From Strigamia acuminata (lineage: Eukaryota > Arthropoda > Chilopoda > Geophilomorpha > Linotaeniidae): a stretch of 64,000 nt of DNA. Below the pieces are notes generated by a model that saw nothing but the letters and a program-made list of their open reading frames with translations, did no database searches and was not told where the DNA came from. The translations under genes were made by a program, and so were the position numbers. Shown here in pieces: positions 37,542-49,513 of the stretch (position 1 is its first letter; each line of letters opens with the position of its first letter). Location: the NCBI GenBank assembly GCA_949358305.1, contig OX442315.1, positions 20,486,427 through 20,550,426 on the forward strand. The letters are read 5' to 3'.

Positions 37542-39194
37542 TTATTTGAATTCATCATAGTCCAGTAAGAGATACCCTTTCAAGTTTCTCGAAATGGGTA
37601 GTTTTGACACATATTTTAACCTTCTACAACCCATGGCTTGGCGAATTGAATATCTACAGCAGTGTTGCAAAGAGCGTGGATTAGTGGACAGCGTCTGGTA
37701 CCACTTTAACTTGGCTCTTTGCATGAGATGACTGTTGGCTAAAGGTGGGTAGGAATCACCGGCTTCACCCATTTGAAGTGATGGTCGTAAAGGAACAAAT
37801 GCAGGCATGTTAACAAACCAATGGGTCAACAAATGGGTCAAATTAAGCGACTCTAGATTCGGCACAACTGGAAGTACTTTAACGATTGCTTCTAAAATAG
37901 TTCGATCTCCACCTAACCGATACTGTAACTCGTTTTGAAGCAAAGTGTGTCCTCGTTTATTCGTTATATCTGTATTGGCACCATATGCGATGAGAAATGC
38001 TGCTGCTTCCGGTCTCCGTTCCATGTATCGACCTTCGCTGAAACTGACATAATGCAAGGAACTGAAACCTACAAAATATAACAAAATCAATAATTTAAAA
38101 AAAAATTATTCTTTTTTTTTGATCGAATTACTGTTCTTTAAATTACCTGAACCATCAACCAAATTGACGTCTGTATTGAACCCTTTTAGGACCAATTCCT
38201 TCATTATATCAAGAGATTCACTGTCCTTGTTGTACGAATGGAAGATGGAGCAATGTAATGGTGTGTTTCCGGAATAATTTCTGTGATTTGCATCAGAGCC
38301 ATGTTCGAGCAATGCAGTTACGCACGATTTCATTCGCAAGCGCACGCAACAATGCAACGGAGTTTCATCTGTAGTACAAGTAGAAACAAAACCACTTTAA
38401 AATTAAATTAAATTTCACTTAAATTCATTACTTGTATTTAAAATCGGTAATGAAAGAATGTCCCTTCCAATTGCATTCCGGAGATGCACTAGTATGCATT
38501 CTTCAAGTCCTTCTGCAGCCGCAATGTACAAACTAGTTCTACCTAGCTCATCAACAGCGTTGTAGTCAGCTCCATTTTGAATTAGTTCTTTGACGCAGTC
38601 TACATGATTCGCTTTGGCAGCCAAATGCAATGGAGTCGTTCCACCAGGATGAGGAGTAGCTGATAAAATTAATTTGTATCAACTTCATCTAGTTCGTACG
38701 AGTTTACGCAGATTACACTACCTGTGTAACAGCCAGCTTTGGAATACTTAGTAGAAGCATTGCTATCAGCTCCAGATTCCAGTAATAAATGCAAACATTC
38801 TTTGTGTCCTTTCTCGGCTGCCAAATGCACGGCGGTAACGTCAAAACGGTCCTTTGCGTGTAAATCGGCTAAAAAGAATTGAATTATTATCAGTTGGTGA
38901 AATCGGTCGTTAATCTTATCTAACTCGTACTTATGTGATGTATTTACCTTGCGCTTTAATTAACATGTCGGTGGCTTTTTCGTGTCCGCAGGAAACAGCC
39001 ACCTGTAAAGGTGTCCAATAATTTTCAGATTGATAAAATAGAGATTTATTGTATTCTTCTGCATTGACCGATACTCCTGCTTGAAGTAATTTCAGTATTT
39101 GAGCATCGTCACCTTCTTTGGCCGCTTCAACCAGCAACTTTCCATTAAGAATGTCGTCAGTATTTCGTGTTATTCGCAAACTATTATACGCCAT
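37542..39194 (-). CDS. Ankyrin repeat and SOCS box (ASB) protein
   Basis: ASB proteins are substrate receptors of Cullin-5/Elongin B-C ubiquitin ligases. Exon 1 (from ATG 39194) reads MAYNSLRITRNTDDILNGKL and opens the first ankyrin repeat (LLVEAAKEGDDAQILKLLQA). Further repeats appear in successive exons: YWTPLQVAVSCGHEKATDML, FDVTAVHLAAEKGHKECLHL, GTTPLHLAAKANHVDCVKEL, GRTSLYIAAAEGLEECILVH, DETPLHCCVRLRMKSCVTAL and GNTPLHCSIFH. The C-terminal SOCS box is PRSLQHCCRYSIRQAMGCRR then LKYVSKLPISRNLKGYLLL, with the usual Leu/Cys elongin contacts. The stop is at 37542. The member of the ASB family is not resolved. A 40-bp TATA-bearing module lies 30 bp upstream of the ATG. Confidence 0.9.
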
Positions 39195-39224
39195 ATTTTA
39201 TATAAATGCTCGCTACACCGGAGC

Positions 39225-39264
39225 GCTTGAGCCACCGCCTAGTGGCGGAGAATCATTTTATACG
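39225..39264 (-). promoter_or_regulatory. 40-bp TATA-containing promoter module, copy 2 (ASB)
   Basis: On the minus strand this reads GTATAAAATGATTCTC, then CCGCCACTAGGCGGTGGC and TCAAGC. It is nearly identical to the copy upstream of KDM3 (12110-12149), with three differences in 40. It lies 30 bp upstream of the ASB start codon in the sense direction. The part GCCACTAGGCGGTGGC is itself an imperfect inverted repeat. Confidence 0.55.
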
Positions 39265-40271
39265 CTAAACAAATGCATCATGTTTGCTAGTGGGTTGACG
39301 AAAATAAGTAGCAATTAAAAGAACAATTAAAACAAAAAAATTGTGATTATAATTTGCTCTTTGTTAATTTCTTGCATTTCATTTCTTCCAGAAGCTACCG
39401 TAGTACTGAAGTGGCGAGTGTCGACTTTATGTGGTTTGGCCACTTGGTCAAAATGATGTCACTTCCTGAAACTGAAGGGGCGGAGCCAAGCTGTTCTGAC
39501 ATCAGTGGGCGCCCTTTCAAAGCGTAAAAATGCCATAGTGTGCTTACAAAATAAATTAATTTTTGAGTTAATTAATTCGATCAAACAGAACTAAATGTTC
39601 TAAGACTTCAATTTAGCTAAGAGAAAAAATCTTGGATTGGGATGCCTTGACGATCAACTATTATTATTCCTGTTTGTTTAAAGAACAATGGAAAACGAAT
39701 AGAAGAATGGTGGATTGTGGATGATGGTGGCAAAAAAAAACAACCCAAACCTAAAAAATTACCTGCAAAATTTTTGAATTTGGAGTGAATTGGTGACATT
39801 TCATAAAATGATAGCCAATGAGAACTGAGTACACCTCAAAGTGGCCAAACCTTGGGTAGATGTTTGAGAAGCATGCAAAATGCAAACCTTGGACCATTAT
39901 AGTTGTGGACTGAATTTTTTTGAAATTATATAAAACTCTCGAAGATTTTGAGAAAACATTTTAATTTCTACTCGTATTTTGGTCTTTTTACCATGCAGCA
40001 TAAATGTATTGATCAAACAAACATATTTTAAAAATAGAATTTAATTTCTTCATTGATTAAAAATACAGGGCGTTTTGCTTTTGAGTTTGCATTACATTTT
40101 TTCAGTAAATAAAAAAACAATTACAGATTGTGTTGACAAATCGTACCAACGTGTTTACATTGCTTTCAAATAAACTCGTTCCCAAATTCTCGTTAGGCGG
40201 CAACGCTGATTTAACCGGTCGCGACCGGTTTATTTATATAGCGGTTAAAATTGGCGGGCAAATTAATTGGT
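39265..40271. promoter_or_regulatory. Divergent region ASB / NCAPG
   Basis: About 1 kb of AT-rich DNA with one GC-box-like stretch (ggggcggagcc, 39478-39488) near the ASB side. The open frame at 39617-39799 looks like chance. I see no repeat or RNA gene. Confidence 0.4.
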
Positions 40272-43200
40272 ATGTCATCAAACACGTCTTTGAAGATGGA
40301 TCATCCTTGGAAAAAGGAAGTTGATAATATATTTGAAGAATGTCAGTTAGGCAACCACATTCAGTTGTTACTTCGAATAAAGAAAACATATATTAAAATC
40401 AAGGAAGACGTAAGTAGACCCTTTATCTTTCTCTGCTGAAACAAACAAAAAGTTCGATTTTTTATTATTATTGCAGACTACGGAAGAGGAATTTTGGTCT
40501 CATTTTTGCCACATACTGCAACACTTTTTGATCGTCGGTAACAGTGAACCCTCAGTAGACAAAGCTTTACAATTCGCTGCAGCATTTGTTCAACCAACAG
40601 ACTCTGACGACGATAAATTATTGACTAACTTATTTGATTTTCTGCTACCCGTAATAAGATTTGAAAAGTTAACATTAAGAATTAAGAATTAATTATTTTA
40701 TTGTTTTATTACAGCTACATCGTGCAAACAGCATTTCTGTCCAAACTCGCGTCTGCCAACTGATAAATCTTACGCTTAAAAATATGAAAGAGGATTTTCC
40801 ACTCAGTGATGAATTGTATCTAAAAATACAGAAAACTGTGTTATCTTTATTAAAATACAAGTCGGCTTCCGTGCGACAGGCAGCAGTGAAAGCACTTAAA
40901 CATTTCCAGGATCCTTCTAATGAAAAGTGTCCAATCATTAAAGGTTTTATTATTTTTCTTTTTATAAAAAAATAATAATAATTGCCATATACTAATCAAT
41001 AAATGTGTACCGTATATATGAAATTCCAGAATTCATTTTTCATCTGGAATGCGATCCTAGTGCTGAAGTCAGGGCAGCGGTTATTAACAACATTGGAGCC
41101 TCTAAAAAGATTTTGCAAATTATTTTGGACCGAACCCGAGATGTTAAAGACACGGTTAGAAAAGCTGCGTTTGGTTTTTTAGCCGAAAAAGTGCATTTCA
41201 GATGTTTGAAAATTGCGCAGAGAATTCAGCTTTTAAAGGATGGTCTTCAAGACAGAGCTGGTAAGGTTTACACAATTATTTTCGTGGCCAAAATATATTG
41301 TAATAATTTTTTTGCAGAAATGGTTTCGAAAACTGTGCTGTCAAAACTGCTTCCAGCGTGGATAAAATTAAGTGATGGGACAGTCTTAAAGTTTCTACCT
41401 TATTTAGATGTGGAGAACTTTTCGGAAGCAGCGGAATTAATTCTGTCTCATTTTTTAAAAGATAAACTCAATAAAAGTTTAATTGATGAGAGTATTCAAA
41501 TCATCGAGAGGTTGGTGATAAATAAATGTTTTAATATTAACATTTCGTAATTAATTGGGTGATTTTAAATTTTACAGAGAACAACTTCTTGAAATATCTT
41601 CAGAAACTCCAGTTTTAAGTAGTGAACTTGCATTTTATTGGCGGGTGTTGGTTCAGCAAGATTTAAGTGACGAAACGCGCGAAAAACTTTTACCCGAACT
41701 TAAACCGTTTTGCGACTACATAGAGAAGTGAGAATAAATAAACTTTAACAAGATCTGAATACAAATTTCAATTTATTTTGTTTAGAATACTGTTGTCAAT
41801 ATCGGATGACAATGAGAAGCGTTTTCACAAAGAATTCATCGTACATCAATTAATTTTATTGGTCAAAGAATATGAAATAATCGATGATGTCACCAAGTAA
41901 ACCACTAAAACAGTGAAAAAAAATTTAAATCAAATAAAAATTGAAAATTTCTTATTTTCTAGGCAAATAATCAAACAGTTTTCGCAACGTCTATTCTCGT
42001 CGCCGAATTGTAGTGAAAGATGTATAAGTCCTTTAGTAGAGCTGCTTGTAGCCACTTTAGGAGATGATGAAAACAAATCGGTGCCTTCAATCGTGGAAAT
42101 TATTTCCGACATTCAAGTACCAATAAACATTCCAGAAGACCAAATTAATCATGAGCACGAAGTAAGTATTATTCATACGAAACGCAATTGTTCATATTGG
42201 CAAACATAATTGGACATCATTAATATACTGTCGGTTTTGTTTTGCAGGGCGATCCGTCAATATTGAAACGGTGTCTAACTATCGCGTGTAAATTATTAGA
42301 ACAGTCAATTGTTCGCACTCTCCAGCCCAGCATTCAGTCGCTAATGGATGATTTGGTTAGTTTAGTCCCTTTAAAAAGCGATAAAAACCATAAAATCTTT
42401 TTTTTCTCTTTAGCTTTTGCCTGGGATTCAAAACAGCGATCCCTTAATTCGTATTTTAGCGGTGAAAGGATTGGGTTTAGCGTGTCTGCTTAGTAAACAG
42501 CAAGCTCAGCACAATGCAATTCTATTCCTCCAGGTATACGGTTGAATATAAACTTTTGATTAGATACAGATTCAATATTTACTTAAATTTACTTTTAGAT
42601 TTTGCAATTGGATCAAGAATCAATTCGCATCGTAGCTGCCCAAACTCTGTTTGATTTACTGCTAACGTTTGGTGTTGATGCATTTCCATCAGAAGAAAAC
42701 GAAAATAACGATGGCAATGATAATGATAAAATGAATATAGTCTCTATTTTAACTCTTCTACTGGATAACGAAGAAACAGAAGTTCGATCGGTAGTTGTGG
42801 AAGGACTTGGCAAATTGTTGCTATCGGAAATAATTTCTTCGACCAAATTGATATCACGACTCATACTTTTGTGGTTTAATCCAATTTCTAACGATCAGTC
42901 GTCTGTCCGCCACTTATTGGGAGTTTTTCTACCAGTTTTTGCATCTGCCAGCAGGTTATTTTATAACAAATCGAGATTTATCTAAAATTGATGATTTTTT
43001 CTATTTTTTTAAAATCAAATAGGCGGCATCAACAGTGTATTGAGGAAGCTTTTCTTCCAACACTAAATACAATACTCGAAGCGCCTAAAACTAGTCCCAT
43101 AAGGGATGTTAATCCTGAGAACGTGGCTAAATTCATGGTTGCACTCACGCATTCGAGAGTAATCAAACGAGACACGGCCAAAAAACCTGAGGAAGCAAAT

Positions 43201-43613
43201 GTAAGTTTGTCTAAATTTTTTTTTTTTTTTTGTGTGTGACATTTAATATTTATAATTTTTTTTATTAAGTTAACACCGGTTCACTTCAGTTTGGGTATGC
43301 GAATTTGCAATGCAGTGTTGAACGAGTTACGCACTCCTTACATTCGTGTTTACATGAAAACACTGTCCTGGCTCGATCTCAGCGAATGCGAAGCTGTGGA
43401 TCTTCGGCAACTTTCCAACTTGCATTCACAAATTGCAGAGGTGAATTCTTATGACCCGACATTCTAAGTTATTACTTTCATGCTGAATACACTTTTTTAT
43501 ATCTCTTTCAGCTCAAGTTGGATAAAAGTTGTGCCAATTTATTGATTAAATTCCAGCAGAAATTATCCGCTGGAATTCAAGATCCTGATCAGTCCCAATT
43601 GCCAACAAACTGA
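40272..43613 (+). CDS. NCAPG: Condensin complex subunit 3 (NCAPG/CAP-G)
   Basis: This is the HEAT-repeat subunit of condensin I, which compacts mitotic chromosomes. It starts MSSNTSLKMDHPWKKEVDNI (40272) and has about 15 exons. Family signatures in order: SEPSVDKALQFAAAFVQPTD, KSASVRQAAVKALKHFQDPS, HLECDPSAEVRAAVINNIGA, DRTRDVKDTVRKAAFGFLAE with KVHFRCLKIAQRIQLLKDGL, and LPYLDVENFSEAAELILSH. Then come DPSILKRCLTIACKLLEQS, LQILQLDQESIRIVAAQTLF, LISRLILLWFNPISNDQSSV with RHLLGVFLPVFASASR, and CIEEAFLPTLNTILEAP. It ends at TGA 43611-43613 soon after LRTPYIRVYMKTLSWLDLS. The disordered basic tail of vertebrate NCAPG is nearly absent. Confidence 0.94.
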
Positions 43614-43790
43614 TAACTTTTAAAAGCATGTAATAATAAAAAATATTAATGAATTAAATCTAGTTATGGTTAAACGACTTGACATCACGTACTGCCATTA
43701 ATATTCATTCATCCGCATCCATTTTGGAGGTTAGTTTTTTTGTTTTTGCTCTATCGATTACCTAAATCATTCACCCAGAAGTCCACACGA

Positions 43791-44099
43791 ATGGCACGCA
43801 CTTTGTTCATGGTAAGAAAGAAATCTAAACATCCACTAGTGAATAATATGAATTTTTAAAAATTCTAGATGTTTTTCGTGTGGCAAATTGTGCTAACCCA
43901 AGCAGAATGGGAACCTGGTTATTTACATTCCGAATCAGAAAGCATACCAACATATGGCTTAGGAGAGTCATATTTTTATTCATATACGCACGACAGTCCA
44001 TTTCTTTGGAAAAATACAGACAAATACATCAATTCGTACAAACTACCGGCTCGTTATCGATTTAGTGAATCGATGGAGACAACTTCCCTCCTGTATTAA
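43791..44099 (+). CDS. Small secreted peptide, two exons, unassigned
   Basis: Exon 1 (43791-43811) is just MARTLFM and ends at GTAAGA. Exon 2 starts after attctag at 43869 and completes a clear signal peptide (MFFVWQIVLTQA) with predicted cleavage before EWEPGY. The mature part is about 64 residues, rich in Tyr, Ser and Phe (YGLGESYFYSYTHDSPFLW, YKLPARYRFSE), has no cysteine and ends in TTSLLY at TAA 44097-44099. No dibasic processing site or amidation Gly-Lys/Arg is obvious. I do not recognise a family; it could be a secreted mini-protein or a mitochondrial short protein. It sits between NCAPG and KChIP on the same strand. Confidence 0.55.
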
Positions 44100-44314
44100 T
44101 AATTGTACAAAAAAAATTGCATATCAATAAATATGAACTAGAATCTTGATGATTTTCCTGATAATATACATGTCGCGCATTGTCACGACAATAATCGTAG
44201 GGCGTAATCCCAAATCTCAATCACCTTACGTCATCAGCGATGCAGTGAGTCGACTCACTCTGGCTCGTGCTCGTCGTTGCAGCCTGGCGTGTAGACCGTA
44301 CGGGCCGCTTCATC

Positions 44315-46296
44315 ATGGATCCGCCTGAACGAACCGTCCGTTTTAGGCCCCAAGCTCTGGACGTTCTCTGTCGGACCACTAATTTCAGTCGGCGCGAAAT
44401 TCAACGCATGTATCGTGGATTTAAGCAGGTTAGTCGCGCGAACTGCATAGCCTTAACGAGCGCTATTTATAAGGGAAAGATGCGCGTTGCCATAACAACG
44501 AAACGAGATTCGTTGTCTAGCAGAATGCAGTCACGGTCGAAAGGGAAGCTTACTGCATTCACGGGGTCCTATGTGATTGGTTGGTTCAGTTTTTATATTT
44601 GTACGTCATAAAGTGCATTCAGTATCGGTCTTGGTCTTTCGAGAGGTCTTTGATCTCAATTAACATCACGGGATTGTCGTGGTTTGCTTCTTGTATAATA
44701 ATTTTTGGAAAGCTAAATGATGATAATTTTTGATTCCTTGAATTTTTATAATTATTATTACAGTTGTATTTTGTATTTGCCGGCGTCTGTGAAGTCACTG
44801 CTAGGAGCACTTTGTGACAGCACATCGTGTCCTAGCAATGCTAAAGCCAGACCAAAACCATCGTTTTACAGTAAGCTTCTCTTTCGACCTTGGAATGCAG
44901 AAGATCAAGCAAGCTGAACGAAACGAACAAAAGAACAGCGGCATATGCACTTTGGCAAATTGACATAAATATAAAATATTTTAAATTATTTATAATATCT
45001 CCAGGAATGTCCCAGTGGAATAGTGAATGAAGATACTTTCAAACAAATCTATTGCCAATTCTTTCCTTTAGGCAGTAAGTTTAAAACAAAATGATATTTT
45101 TTTCCTTTTTTTGTATTGAGATTATTATAATTAAATGACAATTTGTCCTTGGCAGATGCCAATCGATATGCTCATTACGTGTTCAAAACATTTGATCAGA
45201 ATCAGAACGGGGCAGTAAGTTTCCAGGTGATAAATGTAAAGTTTATGATTTTGATCGATTATTAGTTGATCATCGTTCTTGTGTTTAGGATATTTTAGCA
45301 TGTCTGTCTTCGTTGTCTCGTGGCACAATTCAGGATAAGATTGGCTGGGCATTTCGTTTGTACGACGTGGATGGCGATGGGTACGTGCGTCGTGAAGAAA
45401 TGGTGGCCATTGTATCGTCCATCTACGACCTTATGGAGAGATATGCCGTCCGCGCTCCAAGTGAGAAAACCGTCCGGGATCACGTTGATCGTATTTTCCA
45501 AGTAAGTACGGTACTTGTAATTTGTCTCGGAATGCATTTCAATTTGCCTATGCACAACAAACGACCTAGAATATTATTAAAACACTATTATTAAAACACA
45601 GTTAGATATACACCCTGTTTAAACGACTGCAATTGCTATTGATCCATGGGCTCGGTTTTGAGGTGCCTAATTAAACATTGTCACTCCATTGTCACTCCCA
45701 CTTGAACTTCAGTAACCTTTTCGGCTGTGAAAGTTTGATTCGTTCAATTAATCAATATTTATGTTTAATAAACTGCTAAATCAATAAGTTAAATTTTTTT
45801 TTAATCACATTTGCCAACTTTTAAAAGTATCGAGATGGCTTTGTTTTCAGCTCACGGTGCAAAATTAATTATGGAACAATTTTTGTACTGGATCAGCAAA
45901 ATAATTGTTCTATTATAGCTATAATTACTGTTATTACACAACATTAATGACGTGAACCAGTTGCTAGGAAATTGTGCGGTATTTTCTTTTTAATGTACCA
46001 GTAATTTTTTTTAAAAAATGGTATTTAAATAGTTTTTTATTGACCAATCAACCAGTGGGAGTTTTAGATGACCCCATTTTAACGTTTTGCGGTGAAATAA
46101 ACTCACAGTTGGTGTCTAGACTAATTAGATTGAGTTGAAAGAAAATTTTTAAAATTAAATTCGGCAATTTTTTCTTTGAACACAGAAATTGGACACAAAC
46201 CACGACGGAGTAGTGACCATGGAAGAGTTCACTGAGATATGTTTGAACGATGACATCATCGCAAAATCATTGGAACAATTAGACACTATTTTGTAA
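44315..46296 (+). CDS. KCNIP: Kv channel-interacting protein (KChIP-like calcium sensor)
   Basis: KChIPs are neuronal calcium sensors that bind Kv4 N-termini and set A-type current. Exon 1 (44315-44428) reads [20 protein letters not shown] and [15 protein letters not shown]. Exon 2 (from 45005) has the degenerate EF1 ([20 protein letters not shown]). EF2 is [14 protein letters not shown]3 is [12 protein letters not shown] and EF4 is [12 protein letters not shown], all with full calcium-loop residues. The end is [15 protein letters not shown] then TAA (46294-46296). There is no N-terminal Gly for myristoylation, as in several KChIP isoforms. An alternative first exon upstream cannot be excluded. 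The fourth intron (about 690 bp) is unusually long. Confidence 0.9.
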
Positions 46297-46426
46297 TCGA
46301 ATAAGGTCCGAGGTACATAAGAATAAGAATCAACGTCTTCCGATATGATTTACTACAATTTTATTTGCTCATTCCGTGACACTAAACTGTAAACATATAA
46401 TTGTCATCAATTACATGTGTGACGTT

Positions 46427-46621
46427 CTAAGTTTTATCTCGATATAAAAACTTAACTGGCAAATAAACTGGGTGCTGGCATCTGATCGTTTGCATGTTCC
46501 TGGGACTCTGCATTTCCGGTAAGGGTGTTGCGTTGCCTGGCAACTCTGAGCAATAGTTCATTGCTGGCAACAAATGAGTGAAACTTTTCGGACCGACATT
46601 ACTGTACCCAAAGAGACTCAC
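46427..46621 (-). CDS. Possible small protein (hypothetical)
   Basis: A 64-codon ORF with a true ATG (46621) and TAG stop, starting MSLFGYSNVGPKSFTHLL. Composition is protein-like rather than AT-driven (balanced Pro, Cys, Arg; PVYLPVKFLYRDKT at the end). It begins 68 bp from the divergent start of the membrane-protein gene, which fits the head-to-head habit of this window. No family is recognised. It could also be a chance ORF in the shared promoter. Confidence 0.3.
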   Translation of the reverse strand: MSLFGYSNVGPKSFTHLLPAMNYCSELPGNATPLPEMQSPRNMQTIRCQHPVYLPVKFLYRDKT

Positions 46622-46689
46622 ATTATTATTTGTTCACTTTTTGAACAAAATACACACACTTAATTTGACACAGTGGTGTTGGTGGGACC

Positions 46690-49513
46690 ATGTCCCCGGG
46701 TGGGAACGCCTTTTTCTTGGTGTTTACCATACTGTGTAAGTATTATTGGTCGATAATTGTATGTTTTATTATGCACTTTTATCAATAATTTTTGTCTATT
46801 TTTGAAACGCAACGCTTACTTACAGCGGGACTGGTGTCTGTGCCACCGGTTCGACTTATAACGTTCGCTGACACATTGTAAGATAATAAAACTTGCTATT
46901 TGAAAGACGCGTCTTAATGCAATTCCAATGATTGCTTGTAGAGATAGAAAGTTGGGGGAAAAAGATCCGACCGACGAAATTAAACTCGTTTTGGATCGGC
47001 AACCGGGAAATGCCGTGGCTGGGGAACTATTTAAAGTTCAGCCTTGTCTGCGATTATCAGCTAAAGTAAGAAATTAAAATTACATAAAAAAGTTTTAAAT
47101 TTTAAATTCTAAATATAAATTACCAAAAGCAACCCCTGTGCTTCGCTGCTGAACTTGTGAATAAAATTCATATTGCGTTGGCGTGGGATTGCGGGATAAA
47201 AAAAAAAGGCAGCAAAATTACTTAAAATTTTTGTAATATAAACTTAGGGAAAATCTCCAAACAAGCACATTTTATACCCGGTTGAAGTTTCCAGTAAGTT
47301 TGCTGACAAATGCCGCGTAGAAGGGAAAACTAATACCAAGTGGAAAATTGGCACAAAGAATGAGTACACCGATTTGAAAATTGACAAAGCTGCCACGGGG
47401 TAAGTTGAAACCAAACTTAAAATACATTTTCTTAGAGCTTTTGTTTTGTTTTTCTTTAAAGCTGTGTATTAGTCTTCGAGTTGAGTGCGAATGGGACGTC
47501 TTCCCGAATTGAGTCATCAACTTTTGATGTCTTTCCCACTGATTTAGTGCTCACCTTTAGTCCAGTGATTGCCAAAAATAACCAATCAAACCACTTTAAC
47601 TTGAGCTTTACATTCAATTTAGAAAATCAAGTCAGTTTTCAAACCGATCCACTCAAACCACCTCTATATTATCGACTTGTTTTATTTAGATTTTGAATTC
47701 TCCTTGGCATTATTCCATATCATTTCACCAGCCACTGTCACACGTATCAAGAAGAACTTATGGTGCATCGTGTTCTGCAAATTTCAGTCAACTACCAGTT
47801 GATGTGATAGGGTGTTTCTTAAATAACTGGGGTTACCGATTTCGACTATCAGTCAAAATACAGTCAAAGATGTCCAGTTGGAGTTCAATTTCCATCTCGG
47901 GTAATGTTAATATCGATCATCTATTTGTGTTCGATTCTAATTTTCAACGAGTTGTTTAAATAGAACCTTTCAATGCTTTTGCGAAGGAATTTGAGTCAAA
48001 AAAGGCAGATTTTTTTAAAGTGTCGGCGAGGCTCGATGGCAAAAATTCTTCGACTTTAACGAAAGAGGAACATGAACAAATTCTTGCAAATGCTCTGAAT
48101 AAATTAGGTTTAAAGTTTCCGTACTTGCAGTGGACGGACGGCTTCCTTAAAGGTATAAAGTGTTGTTATAACTACTAACACGGAAATTGATAATTATTGA
48201 AAATTGCAGACGAAGATTATGGTTTCTTGCTAATGTGGAATGTGCGAGGTCGTTTCGATCTTGTTCGAAAAATCTGTAAGGAGATTGGGTTTGAGAAAAT
48301 TCGCTGGAATAAATTTGAGTGGATCGTAAAGGAACCAATAACCATTAGCAATCAAACAGATTGTCCTGCCTTAATTGAACCGACGGTAAAAACGGAAAGT
48401 CCGTTTCCTTGGAAAATGGCTGGGCTTTTAATACTTGTTGGAGTTCTTTTTCTTCCAATTTGCTTTCTTATGTGTATATGGCCACGCAGAGAGCGGGAAA
48501 GTAAATAAGAAACATGAAAATTAAATTTTATTTCTTTAAGTTACGTAACTTTGGATTTCAGTTCAAGAAAAGTACCAGGAGAGGTTGTCGCGTTATCAAT
48601 TAACTCCGGAAATTAAACACGGCGAACTAAAGGGGGAAGACAATATTGCCTTCCAAAATGACAGAAATACTGACACAACAACTGCTGTTAATAAATCGAT
48701 ACCCAATGGAATAGCAAATGGAATAGCAAATGGGTTTGTAAACAAACAAATAACTCGAATGCCTGCATTCAAAAACAGAACTTTTAAATACGGATTAACT
48801 GAAATTTATCGCAAGATTTTTGAACGCATTCATACTGCCAAACTTTTGAGATCATCGATTTATTTGATTTTTCTCTCCACAGATCATCAATTAAATCAAG
48901 AACGGATTTTGTTCAACTAAAAGCAGCTCATTTGGCGGAACACGAGTATTTAATTTAGCTCAATTTTGAAATAAAACCTAAGATATATTAATATTATTTT
49001 TTTTAAATTTAAATTGTACAGTGTACCTGATCCACTTTCAAGCTCGGAATCTTCAATAGAAGGACCACAACGCATTCATCTTTTGCGTTCACGACCTCCT
49101 TCCAAACCGACTGTAGTAAGTCCTGTCGCTGCTCAGTATGCCACAGTAGATGCACCTAGTCCAGATGATTCCATTGAAAACCTAGCTAGGTAGGAATATA
49201 TTTAATGACAAATGTTAAATTTAAATGACGATTGGAATCGTTTATGTACAGAGATATATTAGGCACACCTATTACTACATCAGATACACAAAAAGGTTTG
49301 ACTGCTCCCATCGTCACTTCATTTGTAAAATTTCGTTCATCATCTGAACGAATCGGATCTTGTATTTCGGTTTCGTCAATGGCTAACCCTATTTCAACTA
49401 ATGGAAACGATAGACACAGTGCAGAAACAACGCTTCCAGGTAAACAAAACAAGAAAATTAAACGTAAATTGTTTAGATTCAAACAATTATTTCTTCATTC
49501 AGAACCTCAGTGA
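46690..49513 (+). CDS. Type I single-pass membrane protein, unassigned
   Basis: About ten exons. Exon 1 (MSPGGNAFFLVFTIL) plus the next give a signal peptide, then LVLDRQPGNAVAGELFKVQP, a pattern seen at the start of many Ig-like beta-sandwich domains. The ectodomain has several N-glycosylation sequons (NGTS, NQSN, NLSF, NSST, NQTD) and five or more Cys. A predicted helical stretch (LTKEEHEQILANALNKLGLK) leads to a membrane helix (MAGLLILVGVLFLPICFLMC, about 48417-48476) followed by IWPRRERES, a basic stop-transfer. The cytoplasmic tail includes YQERLSRYQLTPEIKHGELK, an IANGIANG duplication and Ser/Pro/Thr-rich exons. It ends at TGA 49511-49513. I considered sarcoglycan and dystroglycan but found no diagnostic motif. 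Confidence 0.7.

Noticed and set aside
44764-44870. Exon-like 107-bp segment in a KChIP intron ([17 protein letters not shown]) with acceptor and donor
   Set aside because: It is not a multiple of three and its phases fit neither neighbour, so including it would break the KChIP frame. It may be a cryptic exon, but there is no further support.
46690-49513. Alpha/epsilon-sarcoglycan or dystroglycan identity
   Set aside because: Topology is similar, but the conserved cysteine cluster and juxtamembrane motifs of those families are not visible.
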